A stretch of DNA of 64,000 bases from Meconema thalassinum (Eukaryota > Arthropoda > Insecta > Orthoptera > Tettigoniidae), in assembly GCA_946902985.2 (NCBI GenBank), contig OX336389.2:340664444-340728443 (forward strand), given 5' to 3'. Shown here one piece after another: positions 32,165 to 43,390 of the stretch. Every line of letters starts with the position of its first letter. Position 1 is the stretch's first letter. The notes beneath the pieces are model-generated. The model ran no database searches and had not been told where the DNA came from. It saw only the letters and a program-made list of their open reading frames with translations. A program made the translations under genes and the position numbers.

Positions 32165-34900
32165 CATCATCTTTTTTTATTTCCATAATTCTCTTAGAAT
32201 TTTATTTACAACAGGCTTTCACTTTCAATCTGGTGAATATTAACTGCTCATATCAAAGAAAAATTCTTTATCAATACTCAAAGCACAAAATATAAATATT
32301 TCAATTATTTATCTTGTTAATCGTTGCATTTTCCAACTATATTTTTTTTTTCTTAGGTCAGGTTCCTCTAAATCTAAACTCATACTGTTCAAATATTTAG
32401 GCATCAGGTTTGGAAAATTGAAGTTGATCCAGATACAATTTTCATTTTTGAAACCGACAGATTTAGTGGGATTAGACTAGAAATATGGGGCGGTCTAATA
32501 ATGCCTTACCCTTCTTTTACAATTCAGAGCCCATATGCTCTCCATAAACATCCACATGAGACACACGCATATCCCTGTGGGCGCAAGACAATGGGACTCA
32601 AAGCCCTCATGGACAACCCATCTGGCCTCCTCACCAAACTTAAGTGTTGACAATTATATTCACACACTAAACAATTATATTTGACTTCTTTGGGGCGTGG
32701 TGGCTCAGCGGTCTAGCTGTATGCCTCTCACCAAGGCGGTCCGGGTTCGCTTCCCGGTCAATGCATGTGAGATTTTCGAAGTGAAATGCCATGTCCTGTG
32801 GTTCGGATTCCACGTAAAAAGGAGGTCCCGTGGCTCATGATCTCGAGATTAACGGTCACGTTAAACTACAAGCTTGCTTTTTGCTTATATTTGACTTCAT
32901 CTATCATATATTTTTTATCCAGCAAACACTTTTATATATATATTTCTCTTTGTAATATCCTGTCTTACCACTCTGCGTTTTTCCCAAATCTTATTTTTAT
33001 AAGAAAAGATGTATTTATTATGGTCAACATTTCCTGGCCTTCCCTTTTACATAAATTCTGCCCTAGAGTTATACATAAGTACCTGCCTTATTGTTTTCTT
33101 TTGATATTCGTTTATTGTTTTTTTTCTTTCTTTGGAAAATTTTATTGAGCTCAAAATTGATTATATCTCACCTTCATTTACCAACTCATTCTACCTGTTT
33201 ATAAATTTCAACTTCTATTTCACAAAAGCTATCGCATTTAAAACCTTCAATTTAAATAAATTCCTTCACAAGTTATTATTATTATCAATGGAAAAAAATT
33301 GTTTATTTAATAATGCTTTCCTATTAATTCATAAGGATTATCAATGCACTGTTTCACTCCTGAACAATTATCTAACTCCTTGTCGCGTATTATCTATACC
33401 ACTTTATTATTATTATTATTATTAATAATGCGGTAATCATTTAACTTTATTTCGTTTTAGTAAATGGTGCTATTACCAAATTATCTTTTACAACGTTAAA
33501 TAGTGTTTTAATCAATAACATTACGAAATTATTTTATTCACATTTGATATTATTATTATTATCTTTGTTTTATTTTATGTTTGTTTATTTATTTATTTAT
33601 TTATTTATAAATTAAAAATTATTCAAATAATCCAAGATGTAACTTAAATCTCTCATAAGAATTTACTTAGATTCTTCCTATCCTTTGGAAAAATTTTATA
33701 TCTTTCATGTTGCAGAAAACATGAACATGACTGTAGTCTGAACGAAATAGAAAATACGGCAAAATAAATTGTCAGACTTTCATGTCACTCCATTTGCCAT
33801 CCTGGACAAATATGATATTCAAAATAAACGGTGGTTTTGATTTCTTAAAATGACTGAATAAAACGAATTCTCAAAATGCTCTACTAAGCTAGTTGATAGT
33901 ACAAGAAATAGCTCTTACTTCATTCTTGCTGTGCTGGCGATGCGTGTCCTTCAGTAAACGCTATACCCATAGCGTCTTCCATGGTCATCTGCAATCCATT
34001 TCAACTTCGTTGGTCCCACGTCACACCTATCCTTAATTCGTTTAACGGCGCATGTCGATTATGATGACGCTCGTTTAAAACAAACACTCCCGTATTCTTC
34101 AATACAAGGTAACATTTCGAACTGTAGCAATAGTTCCAAATGAATGTGTTACTCTTGCAATTTCGTTTCTTGGAACAAGTTCCACGTTTGAAAATACTGT
34201 TCTGATCGTCCGCTCGCATAGGAACACTATTAGCAGTTGAGACTGAACCCCAAGTTCACAGTCTGTCCTGTCTAAAGTTTGAAGTGCCTTGTACAGTTTC
34301 GCAAATAGAAACAACAAATTATTGTAGGCGACTTCAGTGAATGGTTTATCAAATAACCATCACTTGTAGAGTACTTGTAAGAATATCTGACTATAGAGTC
34401 CTCTAATATTCCAAGTCCGTTGTTGAAAAATTCTATCACTTTGAACATAGCCCCAGCCCACATGGCTTTACTTGGTGGCAAAGTTCCTTCGGCGTGTAGT
34501 ATGACGTATTATTCACTGTTATGAAGCGTAGCGGCGAGTTCCTCCCAAGCAGTTGCTTGCTGGAATGACTTGACTGTCTTGCAAACCTGGCTCTTTATAT
34601 AGTTCAGCCAGCAATCCTTCTCGAAAATTCCATTTCCAGACCTAGGCTCCTGGTGTACGGATTTTTCTGCTCAATAGCTTAAAATTCTTCTCTTTTCTAG
34701 GCCAGAAAACCGTGCTACGTTTTAAGTCGCTACTCCGTCTCCTTGAGTAAAATTTATAAAAGTTTCAACTCATGACGTAGGCAAGCTTTACGTCACGCCT
34801 CCGCGTCACTCACTCCTTTCTCTATATGCTTCCCTCAACACTCTGTCCTCCGAGCGTGTTATTCAAACATCATTAGTCTTGTTGTCTCTCTGGACTAGCA
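31390..34900. other. Long non-coding insert in Tigger left arm
   Basis: The plus strand is T/A-rich and conspicuously G-poor to about 33900, then more balanced. There is no ORF with family features. Its composition resembles the internal region of the coiled-coil LTR element at 40506-45415. It could be another nested retroelement, but I could not find paired ends. Confidence 0.35.
32689..32884 (+). mobile_element. SINE family C with 14-bp target duplication
   Basis: The head is GGGGCGTGGTGGCTCAGCGG (A box) with GGGTTCGCTTCCC (B box). The body is TGTGAGATTTTCGAAGTGAA. It is flanked by TTATATTTGACTTC at 32675-32688 and 32885-32898. Confidence 0.85.
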
Positions 34901-35262
34901 TTCGTTCGTTACCATCAGCTCGTCATTATGTCACGGACGTTTGCACGATCCGGGGACAGTACAACGCGAAACAAGTAGACCTTCAGTACATAGTAAGAAG
35001 AGTAACGACGACTTATTAAATACAGGTTGCAGGTGTGCGCGTGCCTCTCCCTATCCCGCATTCCAGTGACTCATTAAGCTCCCACTCCACTCCCGCCACA
35101 CACCTGCAACTGTGTCTCAGTTCGCAATCAGCTCAACTGTTCAGTCTACTGCTAGCCTTTGCGAGTGTCGCGTCTAATATTCATTCCCATGTTCCACATT
35201 TCATTGTGAGATATTAGTTCTCAGCTAAGTTTTATTATCTCTGTGCTCTACATAATTTTGCT

Positions 35263-36857
35263 ATGGCGCCTTCGGTTAGAAGAAAGCAAAACAATGTTTC
35301 TATGGAACATAAGTTGAGTGCTTTAAAGAGACTGGACAAGGGAGAAAGTTTCAGTGCAGTGGTTAAGGACTTAGGAGTCGGCAAAAGTACAATTGGTGAT
35401 TGGAAAAAGAAGAGAACAGAAATCGAGACCTGGTGTGTCAAACGAATCTGCACAGAAACATTGAAAGAAATGAAAAATATGAAGGAGAGTGAGTTCAATG
35501 AGGTAAGTAAAGCACTTTACCTTTGGTTTCGACAGACGAGAGAAAAGGGCACGCCGATTTCTGGGCCAATATTGCAAGAAAAAGCATTGAAATTTTATGA
35601 AGAGTTGAAAAAAGACAACGATCCCAAATTTGTCGGAAGCACTGGCTGGCTGGACCACTGGAAAAACCGCTATGGTGTCAGGCAGCTTAGTGTTTGTGGA
35701 GAAAAACTATCTGGCGACATGGCTGGTGTTTCTCAATTTAAGATAAGTTTCCATAAATTTATCGAAGAAGAAGGTTCGACCGGACAGCAACTATACAATT
35801 GCGACGAAACCGGGTTAAATTTTAAACTTTTACCAGCTAAAAGTCTGGCGTTCAAAGATGAAAAATCGGCCCCTGGTTTTAAAAGAAGCAAGGAGAGGGT
35901 TACAGTCCTTGCTTGCAGTAATGCAACGGGTGATCACAAATTAAAACTCTGTTTTCATGGAAAATCGAAGAAACCCCGTGCGTTCAAGCACATTGAAATG
36001 GATAAACTTCCAGTATGGTACAGGAACCAGTCTAATGCCTGGATGAGTGGAGCTATTTTTAAAGAATGGTTCAGTGACCAGTTCGTGCCGTCAGTTGAGC
36101 AGTTTTTAAAATCGAACAAACTTCCACGGAAAGCTGTCTTAATTTTAGACAACGCTTCATCGCACCCAGACATTGACGAGTTACGAGATGGGGACATAAG
36201 AGCCATGTTCTTACCACCCAACGTGACAGCACTATGCCAGCCCATGGACCAAGGGGTTTTGGTTAGCCTCAAGAGAAGGTACAGGCGTAAGCTGTTAGCA
36301 TCTCTTCTAGCGGCAAACGACGACGGTCAAGCATTAATCCAGAAGTTAAAACAAATTGGCCTGCTAGACGTTGTTGGGTGGGTGCTGACTCGTGGAATGA
36401 GGTAGAATCTATAACTCTGGTTCGATCCTGGAGAAAGCTGCTAGACCACGACGGGAACGAGTTTGCTGACAATCATGAAGAGGACAATGTAAACATAATG
36501 GACCTGGTAACGAACATTCCTGGATATGAAGATGCCAACGAAAATGAAATTGAAGAATGGTTTCAGGGTGACACGCAGCAAGACATTTTGTCGGATGCAG
36601 ATATTGTAGCGTCTGTCACAAGAAATGATGAAATCGACGAACATGATGAAGAAGTTGAAGATTGCGGAGTAGTGGAACCAAAAATCACTCATACCGAGGG
36701 ACTTAATGCCATTGAAACTACTCTTCGGTACTTTGAACAACAAGGTGCATCCGCTATGGACATTCTGTTTCTTCGCCGTCTTCGTGATGAGGCTTCAAGA
36801 AACAGGTTTCGAAGCGAAAAGCAAAAGAACATTACTTACTATTTTGCAAATCAGTAA
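35263..36857 (+). pseudogene. Tigger/pogo transposase, one frameshift
   Basis: The first ORF (35263-36405, 380 codons) has a CENP-B-type N-terminal HTH (about residues 5-55), a second CENP-B-like HTH (about 70-150, with GSTGWLDHWKNRYG) and a DDE_1 catalytic core. The acidic triad is visible as CDETGL (~185), LDNASSH (~295) and the third D in QPMDQGV (~325). A single indel near 36380-36395 shifts the frame. The second ORF (to 36857, starting in overlap at 36378) supplies the acidic C-terminus ending in a KKNITYYF-like basic stretch. All catalytic residues are upstream of the break, so this is a recently inactivated copy. The enzyme would cut and paste the element into TA sites. Confidence 0.9.
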
Positions 36858-37255
36858 ATGGTAATTTTTATTAAGTGAAGAAACTATTTGCTTACACGAA
36901 TTGTTTTGTACATATACTTTACACTGAACATATTATAAAAATAATGTGTAGGCCTAGTTTTTCTAAGTTTTCTTTTATAATTTAATTGTTTTCCTTGATT
37001 TTTATTCAAGTGCTGTAATTGTAGTGGCTTAATCGTTTTAAAACTTGTGTTTCTGTCAAAAACAAATAAATGTACTGAATTGCATTACTTTTAAACCAAA
37101 ACAAACAGCTTATTTCTTCTTTTTAACAAATTTCCCGATAACCCGGACTTTTCGCGAACTCTGACACCCTTCGGTCCACATTAGGCCGAGTTTGTGAGAC
37201 TATACTGTAACAACAAATAAAGAAATCCAAGCGAGCACCGCAGCTAAACTATTAC

Positions 37256-37530
37256 AAAACAGTCATGTCTCTGAGCTGTCGCGCGCAGCGGTAGACGGGG
37301 ACTAAACTGTCCCGCGACAAAATGTCTCCAGTGTGCACAGGTACTGCGACAAAACAGCCTTGTATCTGAGCTGTCACGCGCAGCGGTAGACAGGGACTAA
37401 ACTGTCCCGCGACAAAATGACCCCAGCGTGCGCAGGTACTGCGACAAAACGGACTTGTCCCTGAGCTGTCGCGCGCAGCTGTAGACAGGGACAAAACTGT
37501 CCCGCGATAGTGTCCCCGGTGTGCGCGTGC
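37256..37530. repeat. Three tandem ~95-bp GC-rich units
   Basis: GAGCTGTCGCGCGCAGCGGT recurs at 37273, 37368 and 37463, each followed by AAACTGTCCCGCGA and GTGTGC.CAGGTACTGCGAC. ORFs on the minus strand are repeat by-products. Confidence 0.9.
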
Positions 37531-37559
37531 TCTTTAAGAGTGATGCCAAGCTGCACTAA

Positions 37560-37850
37560 TGAAGTCTCTCCACGGAGGGTCGACTAGGAAAATCCAAATG
37601 AGGGGAATTTCCTGAGGCAAGTTTCAATGTCGGGATTATACCTACGGAAACTCTTTTTCTAATTTTTAGGGAGGGGGTGAAAGTGATGGTCAACACATAG
37701 CTAGCGCCGCCTCCGACATGCAATTGATTCTTGTTTCGTCTTATATACGTGGACCATTAATATACAACATGTTAGTCTAACAATCTATTATTTCCGTTCC
37801 AAACCTCTTACAAAACAAGGTGGTTATATACAGTAGGCCCATATACTGTA
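37560..37850 (-). other. Probable BEL/Pao 3' LTR or flank
   Basis: When copia and one GATAG are removed, this stretch is contiguous with the end of the BEL/Pao pol at 49307. It should therefore be the 3' LTR or downstream flank of that element. It contains TAGCTAGCGCCG.CT..GACATGC, which also occurs near 56777-56802. Confidence 0.4.
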
Positions 37851-37855
37851 GATAG

Positions 37856-38023
37856 TGTTGTTAACTAATCTTCAAGTTTCAGTGGAAATAACGAGAGTTT
37901 GTTAACGAAATAGTAGATCGTATATTTACACGTCCATCACGCTACAAGGCACAAAACACACAAGGAATACTAAAATATAAAATCAATGCTGCCAACTTAA
38001 ATTGTTAACTACCAACTCCAACA
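37856..38023 (-). repeat. Copia left (3') LTR
   Basis: This is a 168-bp copy of 49086-49253 with TG...CA ends (TGTTGTTAAC...CTCCAACA) and one small difference (CAAAACACAC against CAAACAACAC). It is preceded by the duplicated target GATAG (37851-37855). The minus-strand polypurine tract CCAGGGGAAG abuts it at 38024-38033. Confidence 0.95.
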
Positions 38024-38096
38024 CTTCCCCTGGTAGTTAACCTCAAACAATGACAATCATTTAATTCAACAATAATACCAAAAAATTCAGTTCCTG

Positions 38097-39182
38097 TTAT
38101 AAACTAAACCAAACCAAACCAAATTGAGGATCTTTATGAAACTCTGGGTCTTTGGCCCATTCAATGACTTCGTAAACAAGTCTGCAACATTCTTGTTTGA
38201 ATTCTTTCAATACCCTTTTAATGTAGTCAGTTTGATGAACAGACATTACTCCTTCCCTGTACTCCACATTCATAGAAAGAAAGTTGGTCATATTTCCTAA
38301 CTTCTTAATCTCCAATCTAATGTCCAACTCTTCTTTGAACCATTCAACCCGTTCTCTTTTTCCCCAGCATGCCAAGTCATCAACATAAACACCAATGAAC
38401 AGATCCTTATCTTTGTTAACAAACACACATGGATCCTTCACCAGAGGTTTCAAACCTAATTCTGACAAATTCATATACAAGTTCGAATGCCATTCCATAG
38501 CACTTTGTTTAAGCCCATACAAGCTTTTGAGCAATTTACACACTTTATTTTTATCCACCTCAAAATATTTAGGTTGTTCCATGAAAACTTCCTCATTCAA
38601 CTCACTGTGCAAATATGCTGTGAGCACATCAATATGTTCCTGAACCCACCCATTAATGACAGTTATGGCCATCATCAGTCGAATCGTTTTTCTTTTAATT
38701 ACTGGAGCATAAGTTTCATTAAAGTCTACCCCTGGCACTTGGGAAAAACCTTGTGCCTTAAATCTATTAACAGTACCATCTGGATTTCTCTTAAGTTTCA
38801 AAACCCACTTACAACCCAACACACTTCTACCAGAAGGCCTGTCAACCAAAATAAATGTCCCTTTACGTTGGATACTGTCTAACTTGCTTTTCATTGCATC
38901 TTTCCATTCATCAGAGAACTCCCCATTCAATGCCTCACTCACACTCAATGGTTTTTCGATATAATCAGCAACATATACCGACAAATTACAGCAAGAACAT
39001 TATTTACGCTTCCTTAACCTTTCACTCCTTTTCAAAACGTTCTCATTATTTTCAGCCTCAATCACATTTTTATCATTCTCTTGGACATTGCTTTCAATCT
39101 CAATCTCTGACTCATCACTACAATAATTTCTTATCATAACATCAGTTTGAACATGCTTAATAGTAGGCCTAACCTGTTCTAC
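38097..39182 (-). pseudogene. pol: Copia pol, reverse transcriptase part
   Basis: The frame continues from the integrase side across the nested element. A linker with SERLRKRK is followed by TAA (39002-39000), then an open 295-codon RT. Blocks visible are WVLKLKRNPDG, the DFNETYAPV motif, EEVFMEQP, LYGLKQS and the catalytic YVDD in GVYVDDLA. The sequence then ends abruptly after SVHQTDYIKRVLKEF, with a short unrelated-looking tail. The remaining copia RT connection and the whole RNase H domain (normally ~300 residues more) are absent before the LTR. The element is therefore defective. Confidence 0.9.
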
Positions 39183-40505
39183 TGTAACATTTTTAATAGG
39201 TCCTTTAAACGTGGTGTTAACTATTGTGGTTCAATAAAAACAAACATGATAATAATAATTAATATACACTGTGGTGTGACCTTACCTGCGATAGTATAAT
39301 ATAATAAGTTGTTGTTGAGCGCCAGATCCCTATTTAAGACAGTGAATCGAAATTTGTAAATTAACCTCGGCTATCAGCAGTAGAGTTCGAGACCACTTAC
39401 CCGGGCCGTAGTGTAACTGAGTTGACTAACCATTCAGTACTTATTTAAGGAGTTTGATTGATTTTGCCTATAGTATTTACTAACCACTATGAAAGAAATA
39501 GGCATTACGTTAAAGAAAATGAATTTATTGACTCAAGAACAAAATATTAATAAAACAGAATAGTGATAGTCACACAATTGAATTTAAAATTACTCAATGC
39601 GGCAATTAATTTAAAAGGAAATAAACATTAATGAATTGAATCTATCTTGAAGTTACATATTACAGAGACGTCGGATATTTAATTGTTTGCTCACCCTTTT
39701 GAAGTATCATCATAAAAAAGTGTGCAAGATGATCTCGATGTTGCGTTTCATATTTCTAAAAAAATGTTGTAGTATGTCATTTGATACTGCATACTACGTT
39801 CCATTGTGTTGCCATCTCTAGATTAATTGTAGTTTTCAACTATAAGCCATGGTCAGCTTATATATATATTGTCAACATTGTAGTTATTATGTCGAGACAT
39901 GATGCATGGTGAAACTATGAATGATATTTCACAAAGCAGTCGGTGGACCTCTGTCGCTGCTCTGCCACTAATGAGTGGTCGTTCACTAATGACTCTGTAG
40001 ATGCGAGTGTGCGGTTATATCTTCCTTGTCACGTGGTAGTAAGCAGCCCCCACTTCATAGTCAAATCACCCCTTCTACCTGGGGCTTGTCCATTCATTGA
40101 TGCGTACCTTGGCTCCAGTAGTGACGTATTGATTGCACCATACGTGAAATATAATGTTCCATTGCTTCTCGAAGGAACTAGATTGTGCGCACGTGATGGT
40201 TACTCATATTGGGTTTCATAGCATCTCGAAAATGACGCAGTTTGCCGTGGTGAAATTATTACTACGTCGTTCAGTTTGTGACGCATTGGGTTGATCCTTA
40301 TTGACAATCTTGTTGCAATATATATATTACTTCGTCTCTTTACAAATAATTGTTAATAAAAATATTTCTGACTATAATAATAAAAACCGCTTACAATCAT
40401 CTGATATAAAAATCATCTCATCGATGTACTAATTAATAATAATAATAATATGATAATAAATGAATAACCCTTTAAATATAACAGATATGGGATCGAATCG
40501 TTACA
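39183..40505 (-). repeat. Left (3') LTR of coiled-coil element
   Basis: It pairs with 45416-46738. The purine-rich CAGGGGCGAT on the minus strand abuts its inner end at 40506-40515. Differences from the partner include short A-run and TAG-copy-number changes around 39712-39778. Confidence 0.95.
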
Positions 40506-43390
40506 ATCGCCCCTGATATAAATAATTTAAAATAAAATGTAACATTATTTATATCACTACACATCCTACACAAATGAATACAAATTTAAATATTAATACC
40601 CCCATAACGACAACATACAAATAATACCCTTCAACAATACATAAAATTATACAAGAAATATACTCTTCACAAAATACACGTTTTAACTTTCATTCATCTC
40701 ATTCTTCCAAAGGTTCATAATGTTCATTTTTTTTTTTTTTTATATGCTGTAAAAAAAAAAGTATACATATAATGCCCTTCACTTTTAATTTTGACATATA
40801 TGTCAACGCTACACTCGGTGATCGTAGGTTTGACATACAATTTTGTCTTCATAACTAGTGAACGTAGTTTTCGTCAGTCTGGTGTAGAATTACTTTGTTG
40901 TATTTCCAGCTGATTAACACATTATAACTATTACCGCACACGATAATAGGATGCAAACAATACAATATTCCTTTCGTCTCTATAAAGGGATTACTCAAAT
41001 GCAGTAAAATTTCAATAATTGAAGAAAAAAATAACTTAGCAAGATACATAAGGCAATTCCAATTTCAGTGCATATGTCATACATGTAAATATTTCCCCAA
41101 ATACATAATGACATCGAAATACCTTAAAGCAGTTATTAAACAGTTCACTTAAATATCCAAGTTACTACTCACCTGCCTTCGTGGCTTAATTCTTTCTTAG
41201 GCCACGGCCGCCTCCTTTCAAATTAATACTTCCTAAGTCTCCACGACTTCTTAACTTCTCATAAAACCATAATTCCTCTTTACTACTTCTCGAAAACAAT
41301 AACTTGGATTTTTCAAAATCACAAATAAACATAAAATCTGACTTCTCGTTCATCTTATAAAATTTAACTTAGCGTCAAGATATCTTTACTCTATCGTCAT
41401 TCCTTATTTACCACAACAAAATGATTAAGACTTGGACAAAATACTACTCAATACCTGAATTACGTATATCACTAAACTATTTCACAAAAACACATGACAA
41501 ACTCCTCGGAATAAATATTTCGTTCCACCAAATATTAATGCTCTTATACTTTAAATTTAGTCTATTCATGATTTGACTTTTTGCTGAATACCTTAAAAAA
41601 AACATAGTTTTCTCTCAAAACTTAATTAAGTACCGTGTCCTCCAAACACCACTTCCTACTTGTTCTGACCGCCTGGACTATAGCTCACTCTTGCTATACC
41701 AGAATCTCTCAAAACTCATCGTGACATCACACGTCACATACAAAAAAAACTCCCCTATTCGTGGTATAATCCCACATCTTCGTATTGTTACAGGTCACCT
41801 CTTACTGACCAATAACACACTAAATTTCAGCTAAAAAATCTTACATGCTTCGACTAATTCCTTGGAATAATAACATCACACTTAGCTTTCCTAATTATTG
41901 TCTTCCTAAAATAATGACAGTGTTCCTGTTGATAGTCAATAACACCGACACTCCTAATTAGCAAATATTCTCCCATAATCACTTCATAAAGCGAGTTCTG
42001 AGTTCTAACACAGTTCAGATACTTTCTTCTCTATCAAATTAAATGCGTAAATTACACCTGCCTTTGATTGAAACTTCATTATTACCCCTTAGGTATACAC
42101 TTATCTTACAAACTTACTCTTTTCTTCAAAATATTAAACTTCTCTTTACTAACTCCGTATGACGTAAATAAAACTTAATTTCTCGTCTACTAAAAAAAAT
42201 GATTTATCTTTAAAATCCTCAAAACATCGAATTATAACAAATTCCTTTCACTTCTAGAAAATATTATGCCAACCATATAATTATTATTATTATCATCTTT
42301 ATTTTAACCTGTGTGTAGGACAACGATCTACCACATCATTAATTCGTTATTAATCATCAGTAACTTTTTACTACAAAGTGGTTTAGCTCGATAACAAGCC
42401 TTGTAATATCTTTAAAACGTGCGTAACGGTAACTAAAACTTGGACAATCTTACCTTTGTAATCTCTTATTACCTTGTGTGCATACATCCATATATATTTT
42501 AAAAAAACTCACAACATTAACTTCACGTAGTCCCGTAGACACCATAAAAAAAAACTCATTGCTCAACGGAATATACCTCGCTGACCTACTTCATCTTACC
42601 AAAAACTTCTTAAAACTCCATTTGGCATTTTACCAAAAACTTCCTCAAAAAACAACTTGATTTGGCATCTTACCAAAACTTAAAACCACATTGATCAACG
42701 GCATTACCTTCGTTGGCCTACTACTTCAAACTCACGTCCATTTACGTGAAAATACACACATACACACACACATATCTGTCACCAAGTACCAGATGTCATA
42801 ATTAGTTACTACTTCCTCATTTCGACCCGATGTTGGTTAATTCATACAACGCATTACCATCAACTATTCTAAACCACTTATAAATTTCTCATAATATATC
42901 CGCTGATAACCTCGCTGTCCTCAACTGAAACTTCTTTATTAAATCAATACCTAATTCTTCAACTCATTCGTTTTATTACCACTGTATCATCTTATCTTCA
43001 CTCACTTTTGAATTAAATCTTTATTACCATTATATTCATAATTATGGTTGCCATAATAATTATTTCTTTCTTTCGATTACTTACCTTTTTAATAACCTTC
43101 CTACTTTTTAAAATTTAATCCTCACTTCCTCCAACTTACCTGCAGCTTAAGGACCCACATTCAACTTACCTGAATTGCTCAATAGCACGACAATCTCTGT
43201 CTTCCAAATTAAATGATTTTAGTCAATCTAAATCAATAAGCGTAGGCACTACGCGCCCCTTACCATCCTAACTTCACGATTGAATTAAAATTACACACAG
43301 CAGGTTTCTTATCTACCTCTGTTAAATCATATAAAACTTCATTACTTAATATTTAAGTCATACGGAACAGTAACTATCGGTAATATAAAT
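40506..43390 (-). other. Non-coding internal region, G-poor on plus
   Basis: This is 2.9 kb with no meaningful ORF in any frame. The plus strand is C/T/A-rich with very few G; the element's RNA would be A/G-rich. Recurrent CTTC/ACTTC-type words occur, for example CTTACCAAAA.CTT at 42590-42680. It could be packaging or spacer sequence replacing a lost pol. Confidence 0.6.

Larger units (their letters stand above)
31075..37207 (+). mobile_element. Pogo/Tigger DNA transposon
   Basis: The ends are inverted repeats CAGTAGTCTCGCAAACTCGG and, as complement on the right, CAGTATAGTCTCACAAACTC, with TA flanks (31073-31074 and 37208-37209). The transposase lies at 35263-36857. The 4.2-kb left arm is unusually long for a Tigger and includes a SINE (32689-32884) and AT-rich G-poor sequence (about 31390-33900), so further nested insertions are likely. 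Confidence 0.88.

Noticed and set aside
32700..32760. tRNA gene candidate (good A and B boxes); likewise at 57680, 59889, 62755 and 63300
   Set aside because: The sequence continues into SINE bodies shared between copies, target duplications flank them, and a complete cloverleaf is not evident.
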